From contig OY968767.1 of NCBI GenBank assembly GCA_963695375.1, positions 2,604,001 to 2,668,000 of the forward strand: a DNA stretch of 64,000 nt. The letters run 5' to 3'. The notes under the pieces were generated by a model. It was not told where the DNA came from. It made no database searches and was given only the letters and a program-made list of their open reading frames with translations. The translations under genes were made by a program, and so were the position numbers. Positions 15,817 to 24,304 of the stretch are shown in pieces; within the stretch, counting starts at the first letter, position 1; each line of letters begins with the position of its first letter. The DNA is from JACCVL01 sp963695375. Its GTDB lineage: Bacteria > Actinomycetota > Actinomycetes > Propionibacteriales > Nocardioidaceae.

Positions 15817-18276
15817 ATGAGATCCAGCGCCCAGGTCGTCGTGATCGGCGGCGGTGTCGTCGGCGCCAGCGTGCTCTACCACCTCACCAAGCGGGGGGTG
15901 CGCGATGTCGTGCTGCTCGAGCGCGGCGAGCTGACCTGCGGGTCGACCTGGCACGCGGCCGGCGGCATGCACACGCTGAACGGCGACCCGGACGTCTCGG
16001 CGCTGCAGAAGTACACCGTCGAGCTGTACGAGGAGATCCAGCGCGTCTCCGGCATCGACTGCGGCATCCACCTCAGCGGCGGGCTGATGCTCGCCGAGAG
16101 CGAGGAGCGGATGGACTGGCTGCGGATGGCACAGGCCCGCGGCCGCTACCTCGGCATCGACACCGAGCTGATCACCCCGGCCGAGGCGAAGCAGGTGCTG
16201 CCCTACCTCGACGAGTCGTTCTTCGTCGGCGCGATGTACGACCCGCTGGAGGGCCACGTCGACCCGTCCGGCGTGACCCGGGCGTTCGCCCGCGCCGCCC
16301 AGCTGGGCGGTGCGGAGGTGGTGCAGCAGTGCAAGGTGGAGGCGCTGCGGCGGCGCGGTGACGGCGGCTGGGACGTGGACTGCGGCGAGGCCGGGACCGT
16401 CGCCGCCGAGCACGTGGTGAACGCCGGCGGGCTGTGGGCCCGCGAGGTCGGCCGGATGGTCGGCCTGGAGCTGCCGGTGCTGGCGATGGAGCACCACTAC
16501 GTGATCACCGAGCCGGTGCCCGGGCTGGCCGAGTGGAACGCCTCGTCCGGCCGGGACGGGCTGCACGCGATGGACTTCGCCGGCGAGGTCTACATGCGCC
16601 AGGAGGGCGACGGGCTGCTGCTCGGCACGTACGAGCCGAACGGCGTGCCGTGGTCGCCCCGCGAGACGCCGTGGGACTTCGGTCCCCAGCTGCTGGCCCC
16701 GGACCTGGACCGGATCGGCGCCAACCTGGAGGTCGCCTTCGAGCACTTCCCGGTGTTCCAGGAGGTCGGGATCCGGCGGGTGGTGAACGGGCCGTTCACG
16801 TTCGCTCCGGACGGCAACCCGCTGGTCGGGCCGATCCGCGGGCTGCCGGGCATGTGGGTGGCCTGCGGCGTGATGGCCGGGCTCAGCCAGGGCGGCGGGG
16901 TCGGGCTGGCGCTCAGCGGCTGGATCACCGAGGGCGACCCCGGCTTCGACGTGTGGGGCATGGACGTCGCCCGCTTCGGCGACTGGGCGACCCCGGCGTA
17001 CACGAACGCGAAGGTGCGGGAGAACTACGGCCGCCGGTTCCGGATCGCCTACCCGAACGAGGAGCTCCCGGCCGCGCGGCCGCTGCTCACCTCGCCGGTG
17101 CACGGCCGGCTGGACGCCGCCGGTGCGGTGTGGGGCGCGGCGTACGGGCTGGAGACCGCGCTGTGGTTCCAGCAGCCGGGCGGCGAGCGGGTGGAGGCCC
17201 CGACCCTGCGCCGGTCGAACGCGTGGGACCGGGTCGCCGAGGAGAGCCGGGCGGTGCGCGACGGGGTCGGGATGATCGAGACCACCGGCTTCGCGAAGTA
17301 CGCGTTCAGCGGGTCGGGGGCGCGGGAGTTCCTCGACGGGCTGCTCGCGGGGCGGCTGCCCGCGCCGGGCCGGCTGGCGCTGTCGCCGATGCTGAACGAC
17401 GCGGGCAAGTTGATCGGCGACTTCACCGTGGCGGCGCTGCCGGGGAGTGGGGCGGGGGCCGGGGCGGACGACGAGCGCTTCCTGGTGTTCGGATCCGGGG
17501 TGGCGGAGCGCTACCACCAGCGCTGGTTCGACGCCCGGCTGCCCGCTGGCGCGGACGTCTCGTACCAGGCGCTCGGGCCGGGCCTGGCCGGGCTGGCGAT
17601 CGCGGGGCCGGCCTCGCGGGAGCTGCTGCAGGGGCTGACCGACACCGACCTGTCCCCCGACGCGTTCGGCTTCCTCGACATCCGCCGGATCGAGGTGGAG
17701 ATGGTGCCGGTGCTGGCGGCGCGGATCTCGTTCACCGGCGACCTGGGCTACGAGCTGTGGGTGGAGCCGGCGTACCAGGCCCGGCTGTTCGACGTGCTGG
17801 TGGAGGCGGGCCGCGCGCACGGGTTGCGGCTGTTCGGCGGCCGGGCGCTGGACTCGCTGCGGCTGGAGAAGTCGTACGGCGCCTGGGCCACCGAGTACCG
17901 GCCGGTCTACGACCCGTACGAGGCGGGGCTCGGGATGTTCGTGAAGCCGGGCAAGGGCAAGTTCGTCGGCCGGGACGCGGCCGAGGCGGTGCGCGAGCGC
18001 GGGCCGGAGCGGCGGCTGGTGAGCTTCACCGTGGACGCCGACGACGCCGACGTGATCGGCGACGAGCCGATCTGGCACGACGGCGAGGTGGTCGGCAAGG
18101 TGACCTCGGGCGGCTACGCGCACGCGGCGCGGGCGTCGGTGGCGCTCGGGTACGTGCCGGCCGCGCTGGCCTCGGCGCACGGCGGCTTCGCGATCGAGGT
18201 GGTCGGCCAGCGCCGGCCCGCCGTCCGGCTGGACGAGTGCCTGTTCGACCCGGCCGGCGCCCGGATGCGCTCCTGA
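15817..18276 (+). CDS. Dimethylglycine / sarcosine dehydrogenase-like FAD enzyme fused to GcvT domain
   Basis: The 819-aa protein has an N-terminal FAD domain (VVVIGGGVVGASVLYHLTKRG), the motif CGSTWHAAGG whose His is the covalent FAD attachment site in dimethylglycine dehydrogenase, a DAO domain, and a C-terminal aminomethyltransferase (GcvT) domain (ETTGFAKYAFSG, ISFTGDLGYELWVEP, SLRLEKSYGAWATEY, VSFTVDADDADVIGDEPI). The GcvT half binds THF and captures formaldehyde as methylene-THF. It completes the cluster: dimethylglycine left by the MttB-type enzyme would be oxidised to sarcosine or glycine here. AGGAG precedes the ATG. Confidence 0.92.
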   Translation: MRSSAQVVVIGGGVVGASVLYHLTKRGVRDVVLLERGELTCGSTWHAAGGMHTLNGDPDVSALQKYTVELYEEIQRVSGIDCGIHLSGGLMLAESEERMDWLRMAQARGRYLGIDTELITPAEAKQVLPYLDESFFVGAMYDPLEGHVDPSGVTRAFARAAQLGGAEVVQQCKVEALRRRGDGGWDVDCGEAGTVAAEHVVNAGGLWAREVGRMVGLELPVLAMEHHYVITEPVPGLAEWNASSGRDGLHAMDFAGEVYMRQEGDGLLLGTYEPNGVPWSPRETPWDFGPQLLAPDLDRIGANLEVAFEHFPVFQEVGIRRVVNGPFTFAPDGNPLVGPIRGLPGMWVACGVMAGLSQGGGVGLALSGWITEGDPGFDVWGMDVARFGDWATPAYTNAKVRENYGRRFRIAYPNEELPAARPLLTSPVHGRLDAAGAVWGAAYGLETALWFQQPGGERVEAPTLRRSNAWDRVAEESRAVRDGVGMIETTGFAKYAFSGSGAREFLDGLLAGRLPAPGRLALSPMLNDAGKLIGDFTVAALPGSGAGAGADDERFLVFGSGVAERYHQRWFDARLPAGADVSYQALGPGLAGLAIAGPASRELLQGLTDTDLSPDAFGFLDIRRIEVEMVPVLAARISFTGDLGYELWVEPAYQARLFDVLVEAGRAHGLRLFGGRALDSLRLEKSYGAWATEYRPVYDPYEAGLGMFVKPGKGKFVGRDAAEAVRERGPERRLVSFTVDADDADVIGDEPIWHDGEVVGKVTSGGYAHAARASVALGYVPAALASAHGGFAIEVVGQRRPAVRLDECLFDPAGARMRS

Positions 18277-18322
18277 CCCCGCGGCTCGGCGCCCCGGCCC
18301 GGCGCCGCCGGCCCGGCGCCCC

Positions 18323-18551
18323 GGACGTCATACAACGCGCCGCCGATTGGCCCCCTCCCGTATGACGTCCTGCGGGCCGCCCTCGGACGTCATACAACGC
18401 GCCGCCGATTGGCCCCCACCCGTATGACGTCCCGAGGGCCGCCGTCGGACGTCATACAACGCGAGGTCGGTACCCCTCGAAACGTATGACGTCTCGGGGC
18501 GGAGGACGTCATCCACACGTAGCGCGATAGGCCCCACACCGTATGACGTCC
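18323..18551. repeat. Four tandem palindromic units with constant 26-nt loops
   Basis: Four units each consist of GGACGTCATAC and GTATGACGTCC arms around exactly 26 nt: 18323-18370, 18385-18432, 18447-18494 and 18504-18551 (the last left arm ends CATCC and the third right arm ends GTCT). Loops 1 and 2 are nearly identical; loops 3 and 4 diverge while keeping their length. The array lies in the 394-bp gap after the dehydrogenase/GcvT gene and before 18671. It is a REP/BIME-like structure, possibly a transcription terminator or exonuclease barrier. No gene is seen in this gap. Confidence 0.88.
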
Positions 18552-18670
18552 CGAAGCGGTGCCGAGCCGGTGAGACCCCGTCACCCCATTGCCGTCGGGG
18601 CCGAGACCGAGGATGTTGGAGATGTCCGGCGACGCCACCGGGCGCCGCCCAGTCGACAGGGAGGTCGCCC

Positions 18671-19291
18671 ATGTACGCCCGAACGACCGAGTTCCAGGCC
18701 CGGCCCGAGAACGTCGACGACGGCATCGCATTCGTCCGCGACGAGGTGATGCCCGCCCTGACGGCGCTCGACGGCTGCATCGGCATGTCGATGCTCGTCG
18801 CCCGCGAGTCCGGGCGCTGCATCGCCACCAGCGCATGGTCGGACGAGGCGTCGATGAAGGCCTCCGACCAGGCCGTGCAGCCGATGCGGGACCGGGGCGC
18901 CGAGATCCTCGGCGGCAAGCCGAACGTGCACCCGTGGGAGATCGCGGTGCTGCACCGCGAGCACCGCACGGCTGACGGCGCCTGCGCCCGGGTGACCTGG
19001 CTGAAGCTGGAACCGTCCAGGATCGAGGACGGAGTCGGCTTCTTCGCCCACCAGGTGCTGCCCCGCGCCGAGCAGATGGACGGCTTCTGCAGCGCCAGCA
19101 TGATGATCGACCGCACCGCCGGGATCGGCTCGAGCACCATCACGTTCGACTCGCGCGCGGCGATGGAGGCCACCCGGGAGCAGGCGGCCAAGATTCGGGA
19201 CATGGCCAGGGAGCAGGTCGGCGCCGAGATCACCGAGGTGGCGGAGTTCGAGCTGGCCGTCGCGCACTTGCGGGTGCCGGAGACCGTCTGA
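18671..19291 (+). CDS. Tandem antibiotic-biosynthesis-monooxygenase (ABM)-like domain protein
   Basis: The 206-aa protein is two copies of a dimeric alpha-beta barrel (ABM-like) domain: MYARTTEFQARPENVDDGIAF..VMPALTALDGCIGMSMLVAR in residues 1-95 and ARVTWLKLEPSRIEDGVGFF..VLPRAEQMDGFCSASMMIDR in residues 100-206. Such proteins act as heme-degrading or quinone-forming monooxygenases or have unknown roles; catalytic residues cannot be assigned. GGGAGG lies 6 nt before the ATG. It follows the palindrome array and is probably transcribed separately from the demethylation cluster. Confidence 0.75.
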   Translation: MYARTTEFQARPENVDDGIAFVRDEVMPALTALDGCIGMSMLVARESGRCIATSAWSDEASMKASDQAVQPMRDRGAEILGGKPNVHPWEIAVLHREHRTADGACARVTWLKLEPSRIEDGVGFFAHQVLPRAEQMDGFCSASMMIDRTAGIGSSTITFDSRAAMEATREQAAKIRDMAREQVGAEITEVAEFELAVAHLRVPETV

Positions 19292-19352
19292 CGTCGATGG
19301 CGGCGCTGACGATGTCGGTCGGCGATCCGGTCGCGCCGACCAGGTCGGTCTC

Positions 19353-19652
19353 GTGCTGGCGCTCGTACTCGCGGGCGGCCTCGTCGACGGGATCGCGGTC
19401 GGGACGGCCCCGGCGACCGCGCTGCGCGGCGTTCTGACACGCTCGGGTCGCCGCCGCTGGGTCCTGGTCACCGTCCTCATCGCAGGTATGGGTTGGGCCG
19501 CAGCGTCGGTGCCGGGGGCGTTGTCGGCTCGCGCAGCCGACAGCGCTCCCCCGTCGGTCTGGTTGGTCGTCGCCTGCGCAGGACTGCTCCCCCGCAGCTG
19601 GGCGCCAGCACGTGCAGCCGAGTTGACCGCTGCTATTCAACCGGAGGGTTGA
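19353..19652 (+). CDS. Possible small membrane protein or remnant
   Basis: A 99-aa frame contains two hydrophobic stretches (VLALVLAGGLVDGIAVGT and RWVLVTVLIAGMGWAAASV) separated by a basic loop, the look of a fragment of a four-helix membrane protein. There is no Shine-Dalgarno sequence at the GTG, the frame is also open upstream, and its end overlaps the -35 box and first operator of the ArsR gene. It may be a truncated gene or chance. The rest of 19292-19635 shows nothing else. Confidence 0.25.
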   Translation: MLALVLAGGLVDGIAVGTAPATALRGVLTRSGRRRWVLVTVLIAGMGWAAASVPGALSARAADSAPPSVWLVVACAGLLPRSWAPARAAELTAAIQPEG

Positions 19653-19697
19653 CAGACCTACGCGCCTCGCCTACGGTCATTCAATCCATTGGTTGAA
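19637..19697 (+). promoter_or_regulatory. Promoter with two operator palindromes for the ArsR-SRPBCC gene
   Basis: A strong promoter is visible: TTGACA (19649-19654), 17-bp spacer, TACGGT (19672-19677). Two inverted repeats flank it: TCAACCGGAGGGTTGA (19637-19652) overlapping the -35 box, and TTCAATCCATTGGTTGAA (19680-19697) at the transcription start. Both share TCAA(C/T)C and GGTTGA half-sites, so one dimeric ArsR-type repressor could bind both and block its own transcription. Confidence 0.7.
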
Positions 19698-19711
19698 CAC
19701 GGAGGCGAACA

Positions 19712-20563
19712 GTGGCGGACCAGCTCTCGCGGGTGTTCTCGGCGCTCGCCGACCCGACCCGGCGCGACATGGTCGCCCGGCTCGCCGTCGGGGACGCGAC
19801 CGTCAACGAGCTGGCGCAGCCGTACGACGTCACCGTGCAGGCGGTGTCGAAGCACCTGAAGGTGCTCGAGGGCGCCGGCCTGGTGAGCCGCAGCCGGGAC
19901 GCACAACGCCGGCCCGTCCACCTCGAGGCCGAGGTGTTCGACCTGATGACGAAGTGGATCGAGCGATACCGGCAGGAGGCCGAGGAGCGCTACCGCCGCC
20001 TCGACGCCGTGCTGGCCGCGATGGACGAGTCATCCGCCGAGACCGACGACCGAGACCGAGCAGCGAGGAGCAGCATCATGACCGCAACGACCTCCCACGA
20101 GACCCAGATCATCGCCGACCCCGGCCTGCCGACGGTCGAGATCGTCCGCGAGTTCGACGCCCCGCCCGAGGCAGTCTTCCGCGCGCACACCGACCCGGAG
20201 CTGGTCGTGCAGTGGCTCGGCCCACGCCGGCTGACGATGCGGATCGACCACTACGACGCCCGCACCGGCGGCTCGTACCGCTACATCCACACCGACGCCG
20301 ACGGCACCGAGTACCGCTTCTACGGCGCCTTCCACGAGGTGCGGCCGAGCGAGCGGATCGTGCAGACGTTCACCTACGAGGACTACCCGGACGGCGTCAG
20401 TCTGGACACCTTGACGCTCGAGGACCTCGGTGACGGGCGGACCCGGCTGCGCGGGCTGTCGGTCGTCGACTCGATGGAGGCCCGTGACGCGATGATCGCC
20501 GGCGGGATGGAGACCGGCGTCCGGGAAGGGTACGAGCGGCTGGACGAGCTGCTGGCCGGCTGA
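19712..20563 (+). CDS. ArsR-type repressor fused to an SRPBCC (AHSA1-like) domain
   Basis: Residues 1-100 form an ArsR winged helix-turn-helix (LADPTRRDMVARLAVGDATV, VTVQAVSKHLKVLEGAGLVS); residues ~135-283 form a START-like AHSA1 domain (VEIVREFDAPPEAVFRAHTD, VVQWLGPRRLTMRI, GSYRYIHTDADG). Elsewhere these are usually two adjacent overlapping genes; here they are one frame with a short linker, and an internal ATG at 20078 with GGAG before it could still give the SRPBCC part alone. The SRPBCC domain probably binds a hydrophobic ligand that relieves repression. The GTG start follows GGAGG. Confidence 0.85.
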   Translation: MADQLSRVFSALADPTRRDMVARLAVGDATVNELAQPYDVTVQAVSKHLKVLEGAGLVSRSRDAQRRPVHLEAEVFDLMTKWIERYRQEAEERYRRLDAVLAAMDESSAETDDRDRAARSSIMTATTSHETQIIADPGLPTVEIVREFDAPPEAVFRAHTDPELVVQWLGPRRLTMRIDHYDARTGGSYRYIHTDADGTEYRFYGAFHEVRPSERIVQTFTYEDYPDGVSLDTLTLEDLGDGRTRLRGLSVVDSMEARDAMIAGGMETGVREGYERLDELLAG

Positions 20564-20598
20564 CCCGCTCTCCCCGGGCGGGGCCAGCGCCCCCCGCG

Positions 20599-20644
20599 GC
20601 GATGATGCATTTCCGTCGCTCGGGCGACGCGAATGCATCATCGC
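20599..20644. terminator. Long imperfect hairpin between convergent genes
   Basis: GCGATGATGCATT..GTCGC and GCGAC..AATGCATCATCGC form a stem of about 20 bp with a three-base mismatch and a tiny loop. It sits between the ArsR-SRPBCC stop (20563) and the phosphatase stop (20681) on the opposite strand, the right place for a bidirectional terminator. It lacks a U-tract, as is common in actinobacteria. Confidence 0.6.
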
Positions 20645-20680
20645 CCGAGGAGGGAGGGGGCGGGGGCGGCGGCGGACCGG

Positions 20681-22085
20681 TCAGGCCCGCACCACGTACG
20701 GCGGCCGGACGATCCGGTTCCGCGCATCCAGCGCGGTCATCAGGTGTGGGGAGCCGTCGGGGAGCAGCCCGGACATGGGGGTCAGCCGCGCCTCGCCGCC
20801 GTCGATGTCGACGAGCAGCAGGTGCGCCTGCGCCGCCCACGCGGTGGTGTGCGCGTCGTCGAACCGGTCCGGCACCTCCTCGCGGACCTTCCCACCCGAG
20901 CCGGACACGACACAGGTGCGCCCGTCGACCTCGGAGACCTGGAAGTTGTGCTCGTGCCCGGCGAGCACCAGCCGGACGCCGCCGCGGTCGAAGAGCGGCA
21001 GCAGCGTCTCCAACATCTCGGCGTCGTTGTGGTGGGACGGGCCGGCGCAGTACAGCGGGTGGTGCGAGAACGGGATCCGCCAGCGCACGTCGGCGGCCGC
21101 GAACGCGTCGTCGAGCCAGCCGAGGTGGTCGGGCTCCTGGAAGAAGCGGTGGTAGCGCTCGTCGAAGCTGTCCTGCGAGGTGTCGATGGAGACCAGCTCG
21201 AGGTCCTGCCCGTAGCGGAGCCGGTAGAACAGCCCGGGTCCGATCGAGGCGCGGTCCGGCCCGCCCTGGAACCGCGCGGCGACGTGGAAGTTGTCCTCCA
21301 TCTGCGCCCGGTCGTCGCTGCCCTCGGTGTCGGTGGTGTCGTGGTTGCCGATCGCGGGGAACACCGGCACCCGGGCGATGACGTACCGGTACGGCGCGAA
21401 GTAGCTGGAGTACCAGTCGTCGTCCTCCCCGCCGCTCTCGTCGTCGACCTGGCCCTGCTCGCCTTGGTAGATGTTGTCGCCCAGCGAGATGACGAACCGG
21501 ACGTCGTGGTCGGCCACGAGCCGGTGCAGCAGCTCGGCGACCCGGCGCTGCCGGCGGCTGGACTCGCTGTCGGAGCGGATGCCGACGCCGTAGTCGCCGA
21601 GGGCGACGAAGCGCAGCGGCGGGGTCGGGGCGTCGGGAGCCGGCCAGGTCCGGAACCGCAGGTCGTACGACTGCCCGGCCGGTGCGAGGTCGTAGCCGCC
21701 GGCGGCGACTGGCACCGAGTCCCAGCGCTCCCCCGCCGCCCAGTCCTCGCCGTCGACGGTCACCCGGTAGCGGTAGTCGGTGTCCGGCTGCAGCCCCTCG
21801 ACCCAGACCCAGGTCGCGTCGGTCGTGCTCCGCGCTGGCGACGACCCGGCCGGCGTCGTCGAGCACGTCCACCCGGGCCGGGCCGAACGGTTCCGCGCCG
21901 TGCCCGATGCAGGTCCGGCGACCCACGGCACGATGCAGGTCCTCGTCGTCGACGATCTCCCACCGCGCGTCCCCGTCGCCGCGGCGGAACCAGAACGCCC
22001 CCCAGGCGATGAGCACCCGGTCGTGCGCCAGGTCGACCAGGTGGACGAAGGGTTCGCGGTGCAGCTCGGGCTCGGTCACCGACAC
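20681..22085 (-). pseudogene. Metallophosphatase (purple-acid-phosphatase-like), frameshifted near the N-terminus
   Basis: The C-terminal ~400 residues hold all metallophosphatase motifs (FVALGDYGVG, SLGDNIYQG, AIGNHD, FSHHPLYC, LAGHEHN) after a fibronectin-like N-domain. The first ~85 residues (VSVTEPELHREPFVHLVDLA to GRVVASAEHD) lie in another frame. The switch coincides with a tandem CGACCGAC on the minus strand (21818-21825); removing one 4-bp copy joins AEHD directly to ATWVWVEGL. The protein is therefore probably inactive as sequenced, unless the duplication is an error. It appears to be the last gene of an SDR-DinB-phosphatase operon. Confidence 0.8.
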
Positions 22086-22099
22086 ACTGTGCCAGCGCG

Positions 22100-22708
22100 C
22101 TAGCCGGGCCGCCCGTCCGGCGGGCGATGCGCGTCCGCCGCTCGCTGGACCCGGGCGAGGTGGCGAGCCCGCCGGTCGCTGTCGCCGGCATCGTCGGAGT
22201 CGTCACCGGCGCGGCCGTCGATCAGCTCGCGGACGACGTCGGCGTGTCCGGCGTGCTGGGCGGTCTCGGCCGTGACGCGGACCAGCAGCGACCCGAACGT
22301 GGTGACGCGACGCTCCTCCGGCCACCACGACACGGTCGCGGGGGCAGCCAGGCCGAGCTGCGCGATCGACGCGTCGGAGTGCTGCCACGCCTGGCGGTAG
22401 AGGGCGACGAGCTCCTCCCGGGACTCGTCGGCGGTGGCCCACATGTCGCCGTCGTCCCAGACCGACCCGTCCTCGTACCACGACAGCCGCACCGGCGCGG
22501 GACGGCCGACGCAGTCGCCCAAGTAGCCGAGCTCGATCCCGACCAGGTGCTTCACCAGCCCGAGCAGGTTCGTGCCGGTCGGCGTCATCGGGCGCCGGAC
22601 GTCGTAGTCGCTCAGCCCGTCGAGCGCCCCCACCAGGCGGTCTCGCGACTGCTGCAGATAGCGCCGCAGGTCGTGGGCGATGTCGGCCGTGCCGTCGTTG
22701 GTCGCCAC
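22100..22708 (-). CDS. DinB family protein
   Basis: The 202-aa protein shows the DinB/DUF664 four-helix pattern: LRRYLQQSRDRLVGALDGLS, GLVKHLVGIELGYLGD with the first metal His, and VTAETAQHAGHADVVRELID with the remaining His residues. Such proteins are metal-binding, often thiol transferases, and in this subgroup their substrate is not known. The GTG start lies 45 bp after the SDR stop on the same strand, so the two are probably co-transcribed. The last 35 residues are charged and probably flexible. Confidence 0.8.
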   Translation of the reverse strand: MATNDGTADIAHDLRRYLQQSRDRLVGALDGLSDYDVRRPMTPTGTNLLGLVKHLVGIELGYLGDCVGRPAPVRLSWYEDGSVWDDGDMWATADESREELVALYRQAWQHSDASIAQLGLAAPATVSWWPEERRVTTFGSLLVRVTAETAQHAGHADVVRELIDGRAGDDSDDAGDSDRRARHLARVQRAADAHRPPDGRPG

Positions 22709-22753
22709 GTCCCTGTGTCCCCTCCCGGTGCCAGTGCCTCGGCGGACAGCGTC

Positions 22754-23537
22754 TCAGCCGGGGAGCCGGCGGTCCTCGGTGACCGCGTTGCCGCCGTCGA
22801 CGACGAGCAGCTCGCCGGTGACGTACGACGCCTCGTCGCTGGCCAGGAAGCCGATCGCCGCGGCCACCTCGTCCGGCCGGCCGGAGCGTCCCGGTCGGGG
22901 AGGCGAGTCCCATCCGGTGCTCGTCCTCCGACACCGAGGGTGTGGCGATCCAGCCGGGGCAGACCGCGTTGACGGTGGTGCCGCGGGCGGCGACTTCGAC
23001 CGCCAATGCGCGGGTCACGCCGACCAGGCCGGCCTTTGCGGCGTGGTACGCGGCATCGTCGGGGTAGGCGGTCACCGGACCCGAGGTGGACGCGACGTTG
23101 ACGATCCGGCCCGACCCGCGGGCGAGCATGCCGGGGAGGACCAGCCGGGTCACGGTGACGGCGGTGCCGAGGTTGCGGTCGATGCTGTGCGCCCAGTGTT
23201 CGGCGGTCAGCTCGAGGAAGGCGCCGCCGGAGTCCGGGTCGTTCACCGACGTCATGCCGGCGTTGTTGACGAGCACGTCGACCCGCCCCCACGACGCGGT
23301 CACGTGGCCGACCAGCCGCTCGGCCTGGGCGGGGTCGGTGAGGTCGGCGACTCGCGCCAGCGTCTCGGCGCCGTCGGCGGCCAGCTCGGCCGCCCGCTCG
23401 TGGCATCGCTCGGTGGTCGAGGTGAGCGCGACCCGGGCACCCATCGCGGCCAGCAGCCGGGCGGTGGCGAAGCCGATCCCGTCCGGACCGCCGCTGCCGG
23501 TGACGAGGGCGACTCGGTTGTCGAGGCGGAAGGGCAT
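22754..23537 (-). pseudogene. Short-chain dehydrogenase/reductase, frameshifted near the C-terminus
   Basis: Residues 1-215 are a complete SDR core: VALVTGSGGPDGIGFATARL (cofactor motif), VLVNNAGMT, the catalytic Ser region VASTSG, and YHAAK. The expected C-terminus (DEVAAAIGFLASDEASYVTGE.. ending VVDGGNAVTEDRRLPG) is present but one frame away. The switch lies at CCGG repeated three times (22873-22884); deleting one 4-bp copy restores ...SPTGTLRPDEVAAAIGF. Without correction the protein reads through into unrelated sequence of the downstream gene. The ATG at 23537 is preferred over the GTG 9 bp upstream. Confidence 0.8.
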
Positions 23538-23648
23538 GGGCGTCACTGTGGCAAACCGCCGTCCCGCCGGCGTCGTCCGAGGGCTCCGCCGCCTATCCGT
23601 CTCGCGGTAGGGTAGAGAGCGACCACTTCACGGTAGATAAGGACCAGC

Positions 23649-23900
23649 ATGGGGATGAACATCAAGAGCGACCGGGTGCACGCGCTGGCCCGCGAGGCAG
23701 CCCGCCGGACCGGCTCCACGCAGACCAGCGTGGTCGAGCAGGCGCTCACCCGGTTGCTCGCGGACCTGGACGCAGGTCGCGACGACCAGCTCGGCAGAGC
23801 TCACGCCATCGCGGCCGACTTCGAGCGCCGCTTGTCCGACGATGACCGCCGGCGGCTGACGAGTCCCGACCTGTATGACGAGTCCGGGCTGCCCAGGTGA
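23649..23900 (+). CDS. vapB: VapB-type antitoxin
   Basis: The 83-aa protein begins MGMNIKSDRVHALAREAARRTGSTQTSVVEQAL, the ribbon-helix-helix of the Rv0623/PSK-operon antitoxin family, and ends with an acidic toxin-binding tail (RRRLTSPDLYDESGLP). AAGGA precedes the first ATG. Its stop overlaps the vapC start by 4 bp (GTGA), the standard coupled layout. It neutralises the PIN toxin and probably represses its own promoter; no clear operator is seen. Confidence 0.9.
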   Translation: MGMNIKSDRVHALAREAARRTGSTQTSVVEQALTRLLADLDAGRDDQLGRAHAIAADFERRLSDDDRRRLTSPDLYDESGLPR

Positions 23901-24304
23901 TCGTGGACACCTCGGCCCTGATCGCCATCCTCGCCGGCGAACCGGAACAGGACGCGATGCTGGCGGCGATCACCGCCGCCGGCGGCGCGCGGATGTCGGC
24001 GGCGAGCTACCTCGAGGCAGCGGTGGTCGTGGACGCGCTCGGTGACCCGGTCAAGTCCCGGCGCGTGGACGAGTTGCTGGAGGCGCTGCAGATCGAGGTC
24101 GCCGCGGTCACCCCTGACCAGGCTCGCCTCGCCAGGGCGGCGTACCGCGACTTCGGCAAGGGCAGCGGGCATGCCGCCGGTCTCAACTTCGGGGACGTGT
24201 TCGCGTATGCCCTGGCGGCTGCAACCACGGAGCCGCTGCTCTACAAGGGTGACGACTTCGCACAGACGGACGTGGCGTCCGCCCTCGACTCACCGCGGGG
24301 TTGA
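23897..24304 (+). CDS. vapC: VapC PIN-domain toxin ribonuclease
   Basis: The 135-aa protein has the PIN pattern with four acidic residues: VDTSALIAIL (Asp4), SYLEAAVV (Glu40), LNFGDVFAYALA (Asp) and LLYKGDDF (Asp). It should be a magnesium-dependent RNase cleaving specific RNAs when freed from VapB. The 3' end overlaps the oppositely oriented NERD-helicase gene by 15 bp. Confidence 0.9.
   Translation: MIVDTSALIAILAGEPEQDAMLAAITAAGGARMSAASYLEAAVVVDALGDPVKSRRVDELLEALQIEVAAVTPDQARLARAAYRDFGKGSGHAAGLNFGDVFAYALAAATTEPLLYKGDDFAQTDVASALDSPRG

Noticed and set aside
13492..18180. A 1,562-codon open frame on the minus strand
   Set aside because: It is antisense to the activase, MttB-type and dehydrogenase/GcvT genes, which have full family motifs; the minus frame is low-complexity shadow.
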